Source of the DNA: Cenococcum geophilum 1.58
Lineage: Eukaryota; Ascomycota; Dothideomycetes; Gloniales; Gloniaceae
Direction of reading: 5' to 3'
DNA length: 64,000 nucleotides
NCBI GenBank assembly: GCA_001692895.1
Contig: KV748178.1
Location: forward strand, 2,776,536 to 2,840,535
This document shows, piece by piece, positions 12,610-24,745 of this stretch. The position numbers and the translations under genes are program-made. Under the pieces are notes generated by a model that ran no database searches, had not been told where the DNA came from, and saw only the letters and a list, made by a program, of their open reading frames with translations. Position 1 is the first letter of the stretch. Every line of letters starts with the position of its first letter.

Positions 12610-13690
12610 TTATAGGTCTTTTCCTATCTATTAGCTTTCCTTACTCTTTGTTAATCTTATAAAACCTTAGCGCCTATTATACGGGTTCTTAAATAGGCTT
12701 TTAGGGAAGCCTAAAATCCGGAGGAGGTCCTCTATATATAGAGTGCAAGTGCTGCTAGGTTATAATAGGTAAATATAAACTTCCGAGCCTCCTATAAAAT
12801 TTGGCTAATAATCTGGTAGCTATTAAATAACGCTTCTCGCTGTCGAGCTAGTATATCCCCTTATACCTCGGCCGAAGTATTTAAAACCACTATTCTTAAA
12901 GACCTTAAAATAAGATCCAGTACCTTAGAATACGGAGAATCAATATATAGTAATGCTAATAATCCACTATCTGCCGGCTATAACAACGGCTTAAAGGCCT
13001 ACTCTAATAATATTAAATACCCCCTCTTTCCTCCTCCTCTATATATTCCCTATAAAAAGGGTAAGTAGCAGCTAGCTTTTTTACTGCCCTTTATTTTAAA
13101 ATATAGGCGTACTAACGGTTGTAATCGCTTTAGGGTTGTTTAGGGACGCCCCTCTAATCCGCTAGACTTAATTAAATTGCTTTCTTCTTATATAACTAGC
13201 TTACTATCTTCTTTAATGGAATACGCCTAGTCGGCGGTTAGAAGCCTTAGTATTCGCCCTTATATTATTAATAAAGGCCTAAAAAAGTCGCCCCTTACGC
13301 TAGATTCTAGCCTAGTAATATATTAGGTATAGAGACTACTGTTTAGGTACGTAGAATTTACAGCCTTATAAGCCGACTCCTATTTATACTAAAAATTTAT
13401 AGTAATATTTAAAGATAATATATCCTCCTACTATTAATTATCCTAGGGTTTACCGCTTCCAGGACTTAACGCTTAGTGTAGCCTTCTTAAATATATCCGT
13501 TTATATATGCCCTTCTGCGAAACTCGGGATTGCAGACTATATATAGGCAATGTCTTAGTGACTGGGGTTGGTATATTAAAGAGAAGGGCTTAGAGGATAT
13601 TGTAAACATATAGATGCCGCCTTTCTCTATAGTATCGTAGCAGCTACGGATTGTTTATTTTAGTATTAGACTCCAATATATAATAATAAT
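12610..13690 (+). pseudogene. long damaged coding region, product unknown
   Basis: One plus-strand frame can be followed for about 1 kb with a protein-like composition. Segments include FKTTILKDLKIRSSTLEYGE, SNANNPLSAGYNNGLKAYSN, LPFILKYRRTNGCNRFRVV and RPSNPLDLIKLLSSYITSLL. Every stop I read in this frame is TAA or TAG, consistent with mutated CAA, CAG or TGG codons. The first part is leucine-rich (SYLLAFLTLC, then ASYKIWLIIW), the middle is basic, and the end is cysteine- and arginine-containing. I see no motif I can assign to a family. It may be a host accessory gene or a piece of a large element. Confidence 0.45.
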
Positions 13691-16082
13691 AAAATCTTTA
13701 CGCCCCTAAATTAGTCGGCTTGCGCTATTATAGAAAACCTAGTCTATGTAGCCTAGAAATCTAAAAGTAGTGCCACTGCAGCAGATAAGAATGTTAGTTA
13801 GAGTAAGCGCGTTCGCAGAATAACTCTCTCCTCTGCCCTAATATTCTATAACTAGCCTTACCTATTCTTACTAGAGCAATTATAAGCGGCTTACGTCTAT
13901 TTAGAATGTCTTAGCTATATAGTAAATATAAGTGCTAAACTTTTGCCCTAATTGGATGTGTTGACTTAGAAGGTGGGCTAACCTCTTTCTTGCTTACAAG
14001 AAATCCTGCTAGTTGTCTAAAGTGCTAGCCTAAATCAGCTGTTATAAATATTAATCTATAGGCCCTAGCGGTCTAAGTTTTCCTTAGGAAACGAGATTAT
14101 AACTTTAAAGACACTACCTTGCTATATAGTCGCTTACTAGTCCTAACCTGCTAAGCGAGAACCGCGGACGCAAATATAGAGCATTAGAAATCTCAAAGGC
14201 ATTATCATTACCACCACTATAATTACCCTCGCATAAGTAACTACTTCCCGATTCCACCTAGCATATAGAGCCTAATAAGAACTATTGGCATAAATATAGA
14301 TATAGAGGAGCTTAAAACCCACTGCCTAAAGAGAAATGGACTTTAGCCGAAGATACCCTTCTTACTTTGCTTAAGGGGAAGCGAATACTAGGGAGAAGTT
14401 TAGAAAGTTGCTGTTTACGATACTAAAACTACCTTAAAAATAATCCCTAGGATTTAGTAAAAAAAAACAAGTTGGCTAGGGTATATAATTAGTAGGCATA
14501 CTCTTAAAGTCCTAACTATCTTCCCTCTAACCTTCTAAAAATTTTTTTAATAAACTAATAATGCGCTTAGGTTTAATAATAAAATATAGTAGAAGGTTGC
14601 TATTAAAATACAAATATCCCCAAGAGCTGTAGAATCTATAGCTTGGCAGCTAGGATAATAAGAATTAGGTATATATGCTAATGCTTTAGCTGGTCCTATC
14701 TTCCTTTACTCCTATAAATATAATGGCTTTTTACCATTTAGTTAGATTAATCTAGTATTCTATAGATTAGTGCCGACCGCGCTATGCTATAATTGTTATT
14801 ATAAATAGAGGGACCACGATAAGACGGTTGTAAGTTTATAAGAGGGTAGTATTGCCCTTATATAAGTGTATTTTGATCTATATATAATAACACCCAATAT
14901 AGACACTATAGGCGAGCGAAATAATTAATAGGGTACCAAGAAGAGGCTATAGTGCGGCTTTTAATGGGCCTAATTTCTTAGAGAGAAATAGTAAGGGTGG
15001 GTTATAATTAAGTGGTATAGTATATTCTACTAATATACTCCAAGAACTATCGCGTCAATATAAACTTTATATCCGATTATATAATTTTATTAACAGAATT
15101 GTTTTGGAATTTAGCTACGGACCGACCTATCTAACTTACCACTTAATTTTAAAAACTTTTTCTTCTATTCTTATAGATACCGGCTAGCGATTAGGTTAGG
15201 TTACTAGTGATATATATATTTTAATTAAATCTCCACGCTTAAAAGTCCCCTTGCTTAGATAAGAGACCGGCGGTAGAGTAAAGAACTTAAAGGCAGTATA
15301 AAATACGCTTCCCTATATATATTTGAGCGTCTTCTTATCTTATACCATCTAGCGATCCCAATTTAAGCCTTAGACATTACTATCCGTAACACTAATAGTA
15401 GCCCTATATTCTATTAGTGTTTAGAGCATAGCTAAAGGCGAGGCAATATAAAGATAACGCTTTTATAGGGGATATTTAGTAGAAACGTATTATTTAATAT
15501 TATTAATAAATACGCTCACTAAGGCTTCGCGGGGCTTAGTTAAATACTAAGCTATAATAACTTAAAGTGCGGGAATACCGTTTGCAGTCTCTGGTTATAT
15601 AGGCTAAAAATATAGTGCGTATATAGGATTCTAGTATTATTAAAAAGCTATAGGCAGTATTTATTAGTCTATAACTAATTATAATTATTAGCTTTAGTTT
15701 GTTCCGCGATATATAAGGCTTAAAGGGAGCGAGGCTCCAATACAGCGAGGCTCTAATATAGTAATTCTAAAGAAGCGCTAGGTATGGTGCAGCTGCAAAA
15801 GCGGGTTAATTATTGGGTTGGTTATACACGCGCCTACGATCGATTACGTGGCTAATCCTAAAAAATTTATAGTGGTTAATTGACCTATTTCCCGAAAATA
15901 GGTTTTAGTTCCTAGAACCGGATCTAGTATATATAGATAATACCTTATTTACTTAGACTATATAGCATAGCTTAACGCAAACTTACAGAGCCGTTAGCTG
16001 AGGTTGCTATAATTATACTAACTTTACTAAGGACTGGAGACTAGACGGAGCAGGCCTCTATATAATCGCCTAAAAGCGTATA

Positions 16083-16087
16083 TAACG
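16083..16087. repeat. target-site duplication TAACG, left copy (Gypsy-A)
   Basis: TAACG directly precedes the left LTR of Gypsy-A and recurs at 39516-39520, directly after its right LTR. Matching 5-bp direct repeats at the two outer ends show that 16088-39515 is one insertion despite its nested contents. Confidence 0.85.
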
Positions 16088-16508
16088 TATAACGGAGCCT
16101 TGTAGCAGGAACTACGGTAAACTCGTTAATAGGCTAGGTATGTAGGTATTGCAAGTAAGTCAATAACGTAATAACAACTAGTGGAGTGGTTGCCTAATAG
16201 ATTAACTCTAATTGTATTCTAAGAATTACTACGAGGAAGGAACTATCTAGGTAGGGACTAAGGGTCCTTAAATACACAACCGTACTCCTAAGAAAGTCGT
16301 TACTCTATCTACTCTATCTACTCTATTCGCTCTATTATAGATCTTATAGATTACACAGATTATATAGATTATATTACGTGACTCTACTTACTATTCCTCG
16401 TTATATGGTTCTATGGGTTCCATTCTAGACCGTACTTATATTAACTAACTAGCTTTTTCCAACTCCTCTCTAAGTAGTTATAATATTGTACTTAAAGCGT
16501 TTATAACA
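16088..16508 (-). repeat. Gypsy-A 3' LTR (421 bp)
   Basis: On the plus strand it starts TATAACGGAGCC, a mutated form of TGTAACGG, and ends with a mutated TTATAACA. It includes repeats of CTACTCTAT near 16310. The adjoining inner sequence (ATCTCCCTTCTCTC at 16509 on) is the complement of the polypurine tract, which fixes this as the 3' LTR of a minus-strand element. Confidence 0.9.
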
Positions 16509-16577
16509 CTATCTCCCTTCTCTCTATCTTTGTCCTTAAAGATACCTAGTATCTCTAAGTTGTTTACTAGAGGTGTA

Positions 16578-17215
16578 ATACCTATCTAATTAATTTAGTT
16601 AATATCGTTACTTATAATACCTAAAGCCTCTTCTTTTTCTTTAACCCTTTATTATACGCGTACAGTCTCTTCCATACTATTGCTTGGTAAAGTAATACTA
16701 TTTCTATATTCTTATTGCGCGAAAGAGGGGTTAGTCTGTATTACGTTAGTAAGTCCTTTATCTTAACAGCCCTCTTTCTATATAGAGTGTACTAAAGTAA
16801 ACATTTAATTGTCTTGTGATATTCGCTTAATTTCTAAAGCTAAGTATACGCGTCCTATAACTCTTAATAGTCTCTAAGTTCTCTAAGTAATTTATTATAG
16901 GGTTTTATGTTTAATCTATTGCTATAAAGCTTAATAGTAAGCTGTCCTTAGCGCTGCTTACGATTTAACGTGCCTTAGAAGAGTCCGCATGTGTCCTTAA
17001 AGCTTAGCGTCTAGCTTACGCTCGTCTTTAGCGTTTAGAACGTATTTATAAGAAGGTTTATTTAAAGGAGTGGAAACTTATTTAATAAGGTTTATAGGAA
17101 CTTAGTAATAAAAAAACAGATTCTCTTTTAATAGAGAAGGAAATAACTCTAAGTAGTTCGGCAGTCGCTCTTCCTAGGTCCCCCTTAGGTAACTCGTTCT
17201 TTAGTAATTCCTCTT
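16578..17215 (+). pseudogene. accessory antisense frame of Gypsy-A (cysteine-cluster protein)
   Basis: This frame lies on the strand opposite to gag-pol, between the end of pol and the 3' LTR. It corresponds position by position to the frames in Gypsy-B (24746-25390) and Gypsy-D (57786-58426, minus strand). Visible parts are YCAKEGLVCI, a second cluster with ECTKVN, and then a basic region near 17030-17120 (LERIYKKVYLKEWKLI) followed by a serine-rich tail (LSSSAVALPRSPLG). Stops are TAA and TAG. The cysteine spacing, judged across the three copies, is CxxC-x6-C followed by CxxC-x8-C, with some Cys now reading Tyr (TGT to TAT). The role is unknown; it may bind zinc and nucleic acid. Confidence 0.6.
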
Positions 17216-18198
17216 TATTAATATTGCCTAACCTTTTCTCTTCTAATACTCCTATACCTTTCCTATAGCGTTCTTTAGGTTCTTTAATAGCTCCTAAGTA
17301 GTCTTATTATAGCCTATCTACTTTACTTTATACTATATTTTATTATCTACGTCCTTATAACTAACGATCTTTAAAACTTACTATTTACCTTCCTCTTATC
17401 CTCTATATATGTCTGCTTTATAGACCAGTAGCTTAATATTTCTATATACTGGCTCTAGCATTGCGATATACTATATAGGGTAGATCTTTATCCTAGCTAG
17501 TAGGTTTAACTTAAATGTAACTGGTGAAATTTTCTATATAATTTTAAAAGGTCCTAGTCTAACGTAGTCTAACTTCTTGCTTAGTTATTAACTCTTAAAA
17601 TTTTTATATAGTAGCTATACTTTATCTCCCTCCTTAAGATCTGGTCCTTTAGATCTCTTAGCATCGTAGTACTTTTTTATCCTTTACTGTACTACCTTAG
17701 CTATTTCTGTAAGGTTTGCATAAAGATTTATTAAACTCTTTATTCTTTACTTAGCTATGCTACTTATCTTCTTTACTTAATATAGCAATAATAAGGTCCT
17801 TAGCTGATATCCGTAATTCGCCTTAAATAGTAATATGCCTATTCCTTCTTATAGTGTTATATTATATATAAACTATATAACTACATTAGCATTTTGTTGG
17901 GGTGTCAAGATCCTAGAGGCCTCCTAATAGGATTTTGATTGTCTTAGAGGTCCTAGAGGTCCTAACAGGCTCCTAACAGGCTCCTAGCAGGATTTTAATT
18001 TTCCTAATCATCCTGGTTATCCTAACAGGCTCCTACTAGGATCTTTAATTTTCTATTAGGGTCCTGTCAGGTTCTGACAGGAAACTAGTATTCCTAATCG
18101 TCCTGTTAGGTTCCTGGCAGGATACCCCTAAGCGACACCCCTCCTAATACCCCCCCCCCAAAAGCGACACCTCTGCACACCCTCAAGCAACACCCCTA

Positions 18199-18264
18199 AT
18201 GCGACACCCCCCTCATGCGACACCCCCCTCATGCGACACCCCCCTCATGCGACACCCCCCCACC
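18199..18264. repeat. 16-bp satellite, about four units
   Basis: The unit ATGCGACACCCCCCTC is repeated about four times, with related but imperfect copies upstream from about 18130. It lies inside the TA-flanked element. A frame of 66 codons across it is a by-product of the repeat. Confidence 0.85.
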
Positions 18265-18445
18265 TTAGGTGCGCGCGCGCGCGGCATATAGTGCTATCGG
18301 GCGCGACACACAGTGCTATTGGGTCCCGCTATATTCCCGATAGCCTACACATGCCTCTACCAAGTTACCCCCTTTATAGCCACCTTATTTTTTACCCTTC
18401 CTTACATCCTCCCTACCTTAGGAGGCACTAGAACAGCAGCCAGCA

Positions 18446-19250
18446 GAGGACCGTCGCTAGAACCAGACGACCATCGCCAGAACTAAACAACCGTTGCCAG
18501 AACCAGATGACGTCCTAGAGCCAGACGACCGTCCTAAAACTAGACGACCGTTACCAAAACTAGACAACGACCTTTCGAACAACCAGCCAGCGAATACCAC
18601 GAACGATTCAATTAATCGATCGATCGAATTAAACCAGAGCTTTTAATATCGGCCCATTACCAAATCGAATCAAGGCCTCCTAGGGAGGCACCCTAGACGA
18701 CCACCGTTCGAATGTATAGCTAGCGAACGGCCATAGAGAACGATCTAAATCAATTAGATCCTTCAAATCGGGCCAAACCCCCCCCGAATTAAATTGGATA
18801 CTAACATAGGCAGGCAGGCAGGAGGCAGGTAGGAGAGGACCGTCGCCAGAACCAGAGACCGTCGCCAGAACCAGACGACCGTCGTCAGAGCCAGACGGCC
18901 GTCGTCAGAGCCAGACGGCCGTCGTCAGAGCCAGATGGACCGTCGCCAGAGCTAGACGACTGTCGCCAGAGCCAGACGATAATCATTCAAAACGACCAGC
19001 TAGCGAAACACCACAATCGATTCAATCGATCGATTAAATCGAACCAGAGCCTCAATATCAGCCCGTTACCGAATCAAATCGAATCAAGGCCTCCTAAGGA
19101 GGCACCCCAGACGACCACCGTTCAAACGTACAGCCAGCGAACGCCCATAGAGAACGACTCGAATTAATACAATCAATCGAATCAAGTAGAACCTTCAATC
19201 GGGCCAACCTCTCCCCCAAATTACAGATACAGACGGTAGGCAAGACAGGT
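18446..19250. repeat. 389-bp tandem duplication
   Basis: Unit 1 (18446-18834) and unit 2 (from 18835 to about 19250) share the same order of parts: a block of short repeats (ACCGTCGCCAGAACCAGA type), a CGATCGATCGAAT motif, GGCCTCCTAnGGAGGCACCC, ACGACCACCGTTC, and TCGGGCCAA followed by a C-run. Differences are mainly transitions. The second unit contains extra copies of the short repeat (18890-18945). It lies within the TA-flanked element. Confidence 0.85.
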
Positions 19251-19325
19251 AGGCACAGGCACAGGCAGGCACAGACAGGTAGGACAGGCAGGACAGGCAG
19301 GACAGGCAGGCAGGCAGGCAGGCAC
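19240..19325. repeat. AGGC-type microsatellite
   Basis: Runs of CAGG, ACAGGCAGG and AGGCAGGC form an interrupted simple repeat just after the tandem duplication inside the TA-flanked element. Confidence 0.85.
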
Positions 19326-22300
19326 TAGGCCTAGTTAGGAAATCAGCACACGGCCGGGTCGTCGGGAACACCGCCGATCAACAATTTGGAGCCTCCGCGA
19401 GAGGCTCCTCAGTCGATCGCCCGACACTCGAGCGATCGTAGAGCTCCATGACAGACACAGGCGGTGGGCAGAAAAGATTGATTTGGATTATTTAGATTAT
19501 ATATAATTTTTTTTTAAATTTTTTTTTTTTCACTAGCTGCAAATACTAGAGTGTTATTATCCTTATTTTTAAATCTAGAATTTTTATTATTGTCCTGATG
19601 GTCCTAATTGTCCTAATTGTCCTGATGGTCCTGGAGGTCCTGGAGGTCCTGGAGGTCCTAGTAGTCCTAGTGGTCCGGGCGACCTCCTGACAGGCTCCTG
19701 GCAAGATGCCGAGTGTGAGTATCTCCTGGAGCTCCTAACAGCCCTGACAGGAGCTGTCAGGAGCTGTCAGTACTGTTAGGAGGCATAAATATTTTACTAA
19801 TGTAGTAATAGCAATACCTAATTATTCTATATATAATTAATATAATGCCTTAGATACTATTCTAGTGTCTAATTTAATCTTTTTATTTAACCGTCTGTCT
19901 GTAGATAATATACGGTAAAAGTTGCTACTTAAACTCCTTACTCTGCTAAGAATACTTCCTAGAATACTGCTATGAATTTTAAATCTCTATCCGATATAAT
20001 CTTGCTTAATACTCTATATCTTATAAATACTTCTTTAATATAGATTCTAGTAATATCTTCCGCTAATATTTCTTCTAAACATGCTATAAAGTATCCCCAC
20101 TTTATAAGCTTATCTATTATTACTAAGATTATATTATAATCTTATCCGGTAATAGGGTCTCTTAACTTTAGTAACTTAATAATAAAGTCCCATAATATAA
20201 CCTCCTATAGTCTCTCTAGTATTTTAATAGGTTATAGCTCTCTATATAGCTTATACCTTATTAGTTTATTTCTTTAGCAATCTAAATATTCTTTTATAAC
20301 TTACCTAGCTAGTCCCTAGATTCTATCAATAATATACTCTTCTTAAAGTCTTAATACTAAGCCTATAGCTCCGTTGTGTCCTTAAGTTAGTCCTTTATAA
20401 AATAACTCAATAAACTCCTTTGCAATAGATCTTAGTACGTATATTACTTCTTAATTTTTGTACTACTCTAAGTCTAGATCCTCTATTTATACGTCTAAGA
20501 TCTTTTATATTTAATCACTCTCTAGTAATTTATAGATCTTCTCTTCTTATATTACTGCAATCTTTAAATAATTATACCTAATTAATTTATCTATATCCCT
20601 TCGCAACAAAGCCCCTAATGGCTTTTTATTGTTTTGTAGTTTAGCCTTTCTGCTTAAAGCGTCTGCTTATGCATTCTCTGTACCCTTAATATACTAAATC
20701 TTAAAATGGTATTCTATAAGCATCTCCGCCTATTTAACCTATTTGTAATTAAGTTCTTTTATTATTAGGAACCCTATTAGGTTCTTATAATCCGTCTTAA
20801 CTATAAATGGTTTTTCTATGCCTTATAAGAATAATCTCTATTCCTTTAATGCTATAACTATACCTAATAACTCCTTGTTATAGATGTTATAGTTTAGTTC
20901 CGGTGGTGTTATCTTTTAACTATAGTATGCCACTAGGTGCCATCTATCTTTATATTTCTATAAAAAGCACGCTCCTAGTATATAGTCTAATATATCCGTT
21001 TTAACTACTATCTCTAACTATAGTTAATAGATTTTAAGAACTGGCTCCTAGGTAAATAACTATTTAATTCTCTTAAACAGTTTCTTTTATTCCTCTCCCT
21101 ATGCCTATAATTCTTCCTTCTTTATTAATCTCGTAAGTAGCTTAATATCCTTTAACTATTAAGCTATAAACCTTTTACAGTAGTTGCAGAACCCTAGAAA
21201 TAACCTTAACTATATTATATTTTCTAGTTCTTGCTAATTCACTATAGCCTCGATCTTCTTTAGATCTATACTAAGTTAGCCTAGTTTAATAATAAATTTA
21301 ATAAAATCTGTCTTCCTAGTAAAGAATTTGTATTTCTTAACTACTACTAGTATTTATTCTTCTTGTAGTCTCTCTAAGACCTATTTAATGTATTCCCTAT
21401 GTTTTTCCTTACTTATTAAATAGATAATAATATTATTAAGGTATACCATAATAAATTTATCTAAGTATTCTCTTAATACATTATTAATACGCTTCTAAAA
21501 CATTACTAGTGCGTTTATAAGCCCGAATTATATAACTAGTGGTTTATATAGTCCTTCCTTTAACCTAAAGGCTGCCTTCCATTTATTGCCTTTCTTAATT
21601 CTAATCTAATGGTACGCCTATCTTAGATCTATCTTTGTAAAGATTTACACATTACCAATTCTATCTTAGATCTTACTAATTAAGGGTAAAGAATACCTAT
21701 CCTTTCTGGTAATGCTGTTTAACTATCTATAGTCAATATATAGCCTAAGTTTTCTATTCTTCTTTAGTACGAATAGTACTAGATATCCTGCTAATAACTG
21801 TAATAGTCTAATATATCCTTTTTAAAGGTTTTTCTAGACAAACTCCTTAAGTGCCTATAACTCTTTTTCTGTTAACTTATAAGTTAGGTAAAACCTTAAA
21901 CTTATTCCTAGTTCTAGCTCTATTTTATAGTCCTATACTATATAATCTAATAGCTTTTTACTTTCTAGTGACTATAGCTTCTTACTATACTTATAGTATT
22001 TCTTTAGTATATGGCTTAATCCTTAATTGGTTTCCTTATATATCGCTCCAACTTAGTACTATACTAACTTAGTTTATTATTATATCTTATATTATTATAT
22101 ATCTCTAATATCAACCTAACCTATAACCTAATCGATCTTTAGATTATATTCTTATAACTAAGGTATTCCTAATACTGCCTTATTATTTCCTAATAGTAAT
22201 ATATTAAAAGACATCTTAATTTATCTCCCTTTAATAGTTATCTAAACTGGTTCTATTTTAAGATTAATAATACCTCCTCTATAGGCTATTAGATCTCCTA

Positions 22301-24245
22301 AAATTGTTACTAATAGATAAGGGTGCTCTTTTTGCCTATATAGTAGCCCTATTCTTTTAACTACTATTAGTAAAATATGGTTCTATATTACCCCACTATT
22401 TACTAGTACTTTAAACTGTTAATCTTACTAATTAACTTTTAGGTTTAGGTATTATCCTTAAATTCCTTTAAGGGTTTAAGGCTCTACTACTAGCTCCCTC
22501 TAGTCCTATAGGCCTCTACTTTTCCTAACTATTAGCTACTTAATTCTATTACACTTAGCTTATTCTTTAGCTAATGCCTAGTTTGATTTTTGTCTTTAAT
22601 ATACCATAGATAGGTATTCTCTAGATATTCCTACTATTGTTATCTATCTAAGCATTCTTCTATAAGGAATCTTCCTAGTTAAAGTATTAAACTTCCTTCC
22701 TTTTAGACTTCTGCTAGATACTAGCCGTATATATACTTAGCATTCCTGTACTATTGTTTATCTATTATTTAGTATATCCTTATAGGGTATTTCCGGTTCT
22801 TTTCCTTCGGATTCTTGTGTATCTTATATATATTATCTACGCATATAATCCATAATAGTGTATAGTATACTAGGTGCTTTAGGTTAACTCTTAACTTATC
22901 TTTATCCTTAAGTTTAAACCTCTATCACACTAATCTAAACGTTATAACTTTATTCGCAGGTACTAAGACGCGTCTCTTGCTTTTTTAGTCCTCTAATTAT
23001 TCCTCTAGATCCTTTAATATTATAATTAAGGCTCCCTTAATATAATTTATCGCTTTTTCCGTAATTAGGTGGTCTTAGATAACTTTTTTATCTATCTATA
23101 TATAGAAATCTTCCCACTTATTATTATATCGTTACCTATACTACTTTTAGTATAGCTGCTAGAGTATATACGGTCTGTTCGTAAGGAAGTATCTTCTTAT
23201 TACTATGTTATAATAGCCTTTTATATATCGTTCTTTAAACCTAGTAGGAATCCCTAAATCCTCTTTATTTTCCAGTTTGGTAAGCCACTTAGCTCTTAGT
23301 ATACCTATTCTTAGCCTATTAGTGATTCTTTATATAGGTGCTCTGTCCTTTATACGACCTAGTATACTAGATCTTATATCTAGTTTCTTTTCTTACTATA
23401 CGATAATTCTTGCTCTGAACTCGTCTATAGTTTCTTGTTATTTACGTCTTGTAATTAGATCTTTAAAGTTCTCTTACTTCTTAATTACTATATCGGCTTT
23501 TTAATCTTTAAGTTAAACACTATATTTGTCTGGTAAGTCTTCTAGGTCTATATATCTATCTCCTAATCTAACTACTGTTTATACTATAGATTCCCTAATC
23601 TATAGCGAAGCCTCTTACTTCTTTTTTATAGGTGTCTTTATTTATACTCCGAATTCTTAACCCCTTAGATTCTCCCTAAGCTTGCTTCTTTCTTAAGCTA
23701 CGCTCCAGCCTTAGTCCAACTAGGCTTTACTAGTGTCCTCGTCTCGTCTTAAGAGTCCTAGATCTTACTTATCTCGTCTTAAGAATCTTATGCCGTTAGG
23801 AAACGTCGTCCTGAGCTTATTTATATGTTGCTAAACTAAGCTATTTCTCTATCCCATCGGTTTTCGTCCGTTATGGGTCCTTAAGCATACCTTATCTTAT
23901 TTTAAGAATCTTAGTCATCTCTTATCTCGTCTTAAGATTCTTAAGCCTTTAGCCTTTTACCTTTATTAAGTAGTAAGCTAGCACTAGTAGTCGTCTACTT
24001 GCTTAATTATCTTTAGATATTACTCCTTCCGTTTTATAAAGTAATAGATGCCGTATCCAATGGTGTTATAATACCCGTTACTAAATCTTGCTCTATAGCG
24101 GTTGCAGTCTCTACTTCTATTACGTTATTAAGGTTTAAATACCCCTAGTTAGTTCCTTTACTATCCTCGTCGCTGTTAATTAATAAGTACTCTAACTTTA
24201 TTATTATTGTTGCTAATTATTATCCGCACGTTACTATAATATCTT

Positions 24246-24250
24246 AATTT
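24246..24250. repeat. target-site duplication AATTT, left copy (Gypsy-B)
   Basis: AATTT precedes the left LTR of Gypsy-B and recurs at 32226-32230 after the right LTR. Gypsy-D carries a single AATT-type site at the matching place in gag, which supports insertion of B into A. Confidence 0.9.
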
Positions 24251-24676
24251 TGTAACAGAACCTTGTAGCAAGAACTACAATGGGCTTGTTATTAGGCTAG
24301 GTGTGTAGGAAATGCAAGTACAAAAGTCAACAACGTAATAACAACTGGTGGAGTGGTTGCCCAACAGATTAACTCTAATTATATTCTAAGAATTACTATA
24401 AGGAAGGAACTATCTAGGTAGGGACTGAGGGTCCTTAAATACATAACCATACTCCTATAAAATCCTTCTTATATATAATATACGTGTGCTCTATCTGCTC
24501 TATTATAGATTACACAGATTATATAGATTATACAGATTATATTATATAACCTTGGTTACCATTCCTTGTTATATAGTTCTATCGGCTCCATCCTAAACCG
24601 TACCTATATTAACCAACTAGCTTCTTCCGTCTCTTTTCTAAGTAGTTATAACATTATACTTAAAGCGTCCGTAACA
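24251..24676 (-). repeat. Gypsy-B 3' LTR (426 bp)
   Basis: It begins TGTAACAGAACC and ends GCGTCCGTAACA on the plus strand. It is bounded by AATTT on the left and the complement of a polypurine tract on the right. Confidence 0.93.
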
Positions 24677-24745
24677 CCATCTCCCTCCTCTTTATCTTTA
24701 TCCTTAAAGATTTAAAATATCTCCAAGTTGTTTACTAGAGGTGTA

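Larger units (their letters stand above)
1..16082. other. RIP-degraded AT-rich block with no intact gene
   Basis: This long stretch contains no open frame of normal gene length and no recognisable element ends. Several short pieces read as damaged coding sequence and are listed separately (about 1780-2300, 4690-5000, 5890-6540, 8900-9140, 12610-13690). A further piece near 10856-10960 on the plus strand reads as a basic, leucine-rich peptide, but is too short to call. In 1-686, 771-1779, 2311-3160, 3431-4689, 5011-5889, 6541-8899, 9141-11115, 11185-12609 and 13691-16082 I see only AT-rich mutated DNA. Two islands are less AT-rich: about 2300-2460, which has several CACGTG-like words, and about 7900-8130. 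The block probably consists of old transposon or accessory-gene remains, but its origin is not identified. Confidence 0.6.
17884..19802. mobile_element. 1.9 kb TA-flanked element loaded with tandem repeats
   Basis: Compared with Gypsy-B, where the sequence runs on as TATATAACTGGTAATAGC, Gypsy-A has 1,919 extra bases here bounded by TA on each side (17882-17883 and 19803-19804). The ends are short inverted repeats (CATTAG at the left, CTAATG at the right). Subterminal regions contain many copies of TCCT(N)AGG-type words such as CCTAACAGG, CCTGACAGG and GGTCCTGGAGG. The middle is much richer in GC than its surroundings and carries a 16-bp satellite, a 389-bp tandem duplication and an AGGC microsatellite. 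No transposase frame is visible. The TA duplication recalls Tc1/mariner-type insertion, so it is probably non-autonomous, but the family is unknown. Confidence 0.65.
17216..24250 (-). pseudogene. Gypsy-A pol (split by a nested element)
   Basis: Pol is read right to left. The reverse transcriptase site is at 21432-21443, where the plus strand ATTATTAAGGTA encodes YLNN in place of the expected YLDD. Sequence flanking it matches Gypsy-D reverse transcriptase. The integrase C-terminal part is interrupted by the 1.9 kb element at 17884-19802. The right-hand end (about 24100-24250) already belongs to the gag region and continues at 32231 beyond Gypsy-B. Stop codons of RIP type occur throughout and the protein cannot be made. 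Confidence 0.8.

Noticed and set aside
18231-18431. 66-codon open frame
   Set aside because: It starts in the 16-bp satellite and runs through GC-rich repeat DNA of the TA-flanked element; there is no protein-like composition.
21851-23504. Hydrophobic plus-strand frames suggesting membrane proteins (also 29503-29739)
   Set aside because: They are antisense to Gypsy pol and the hydrophobicity comes from AT-rich mutated DNA.
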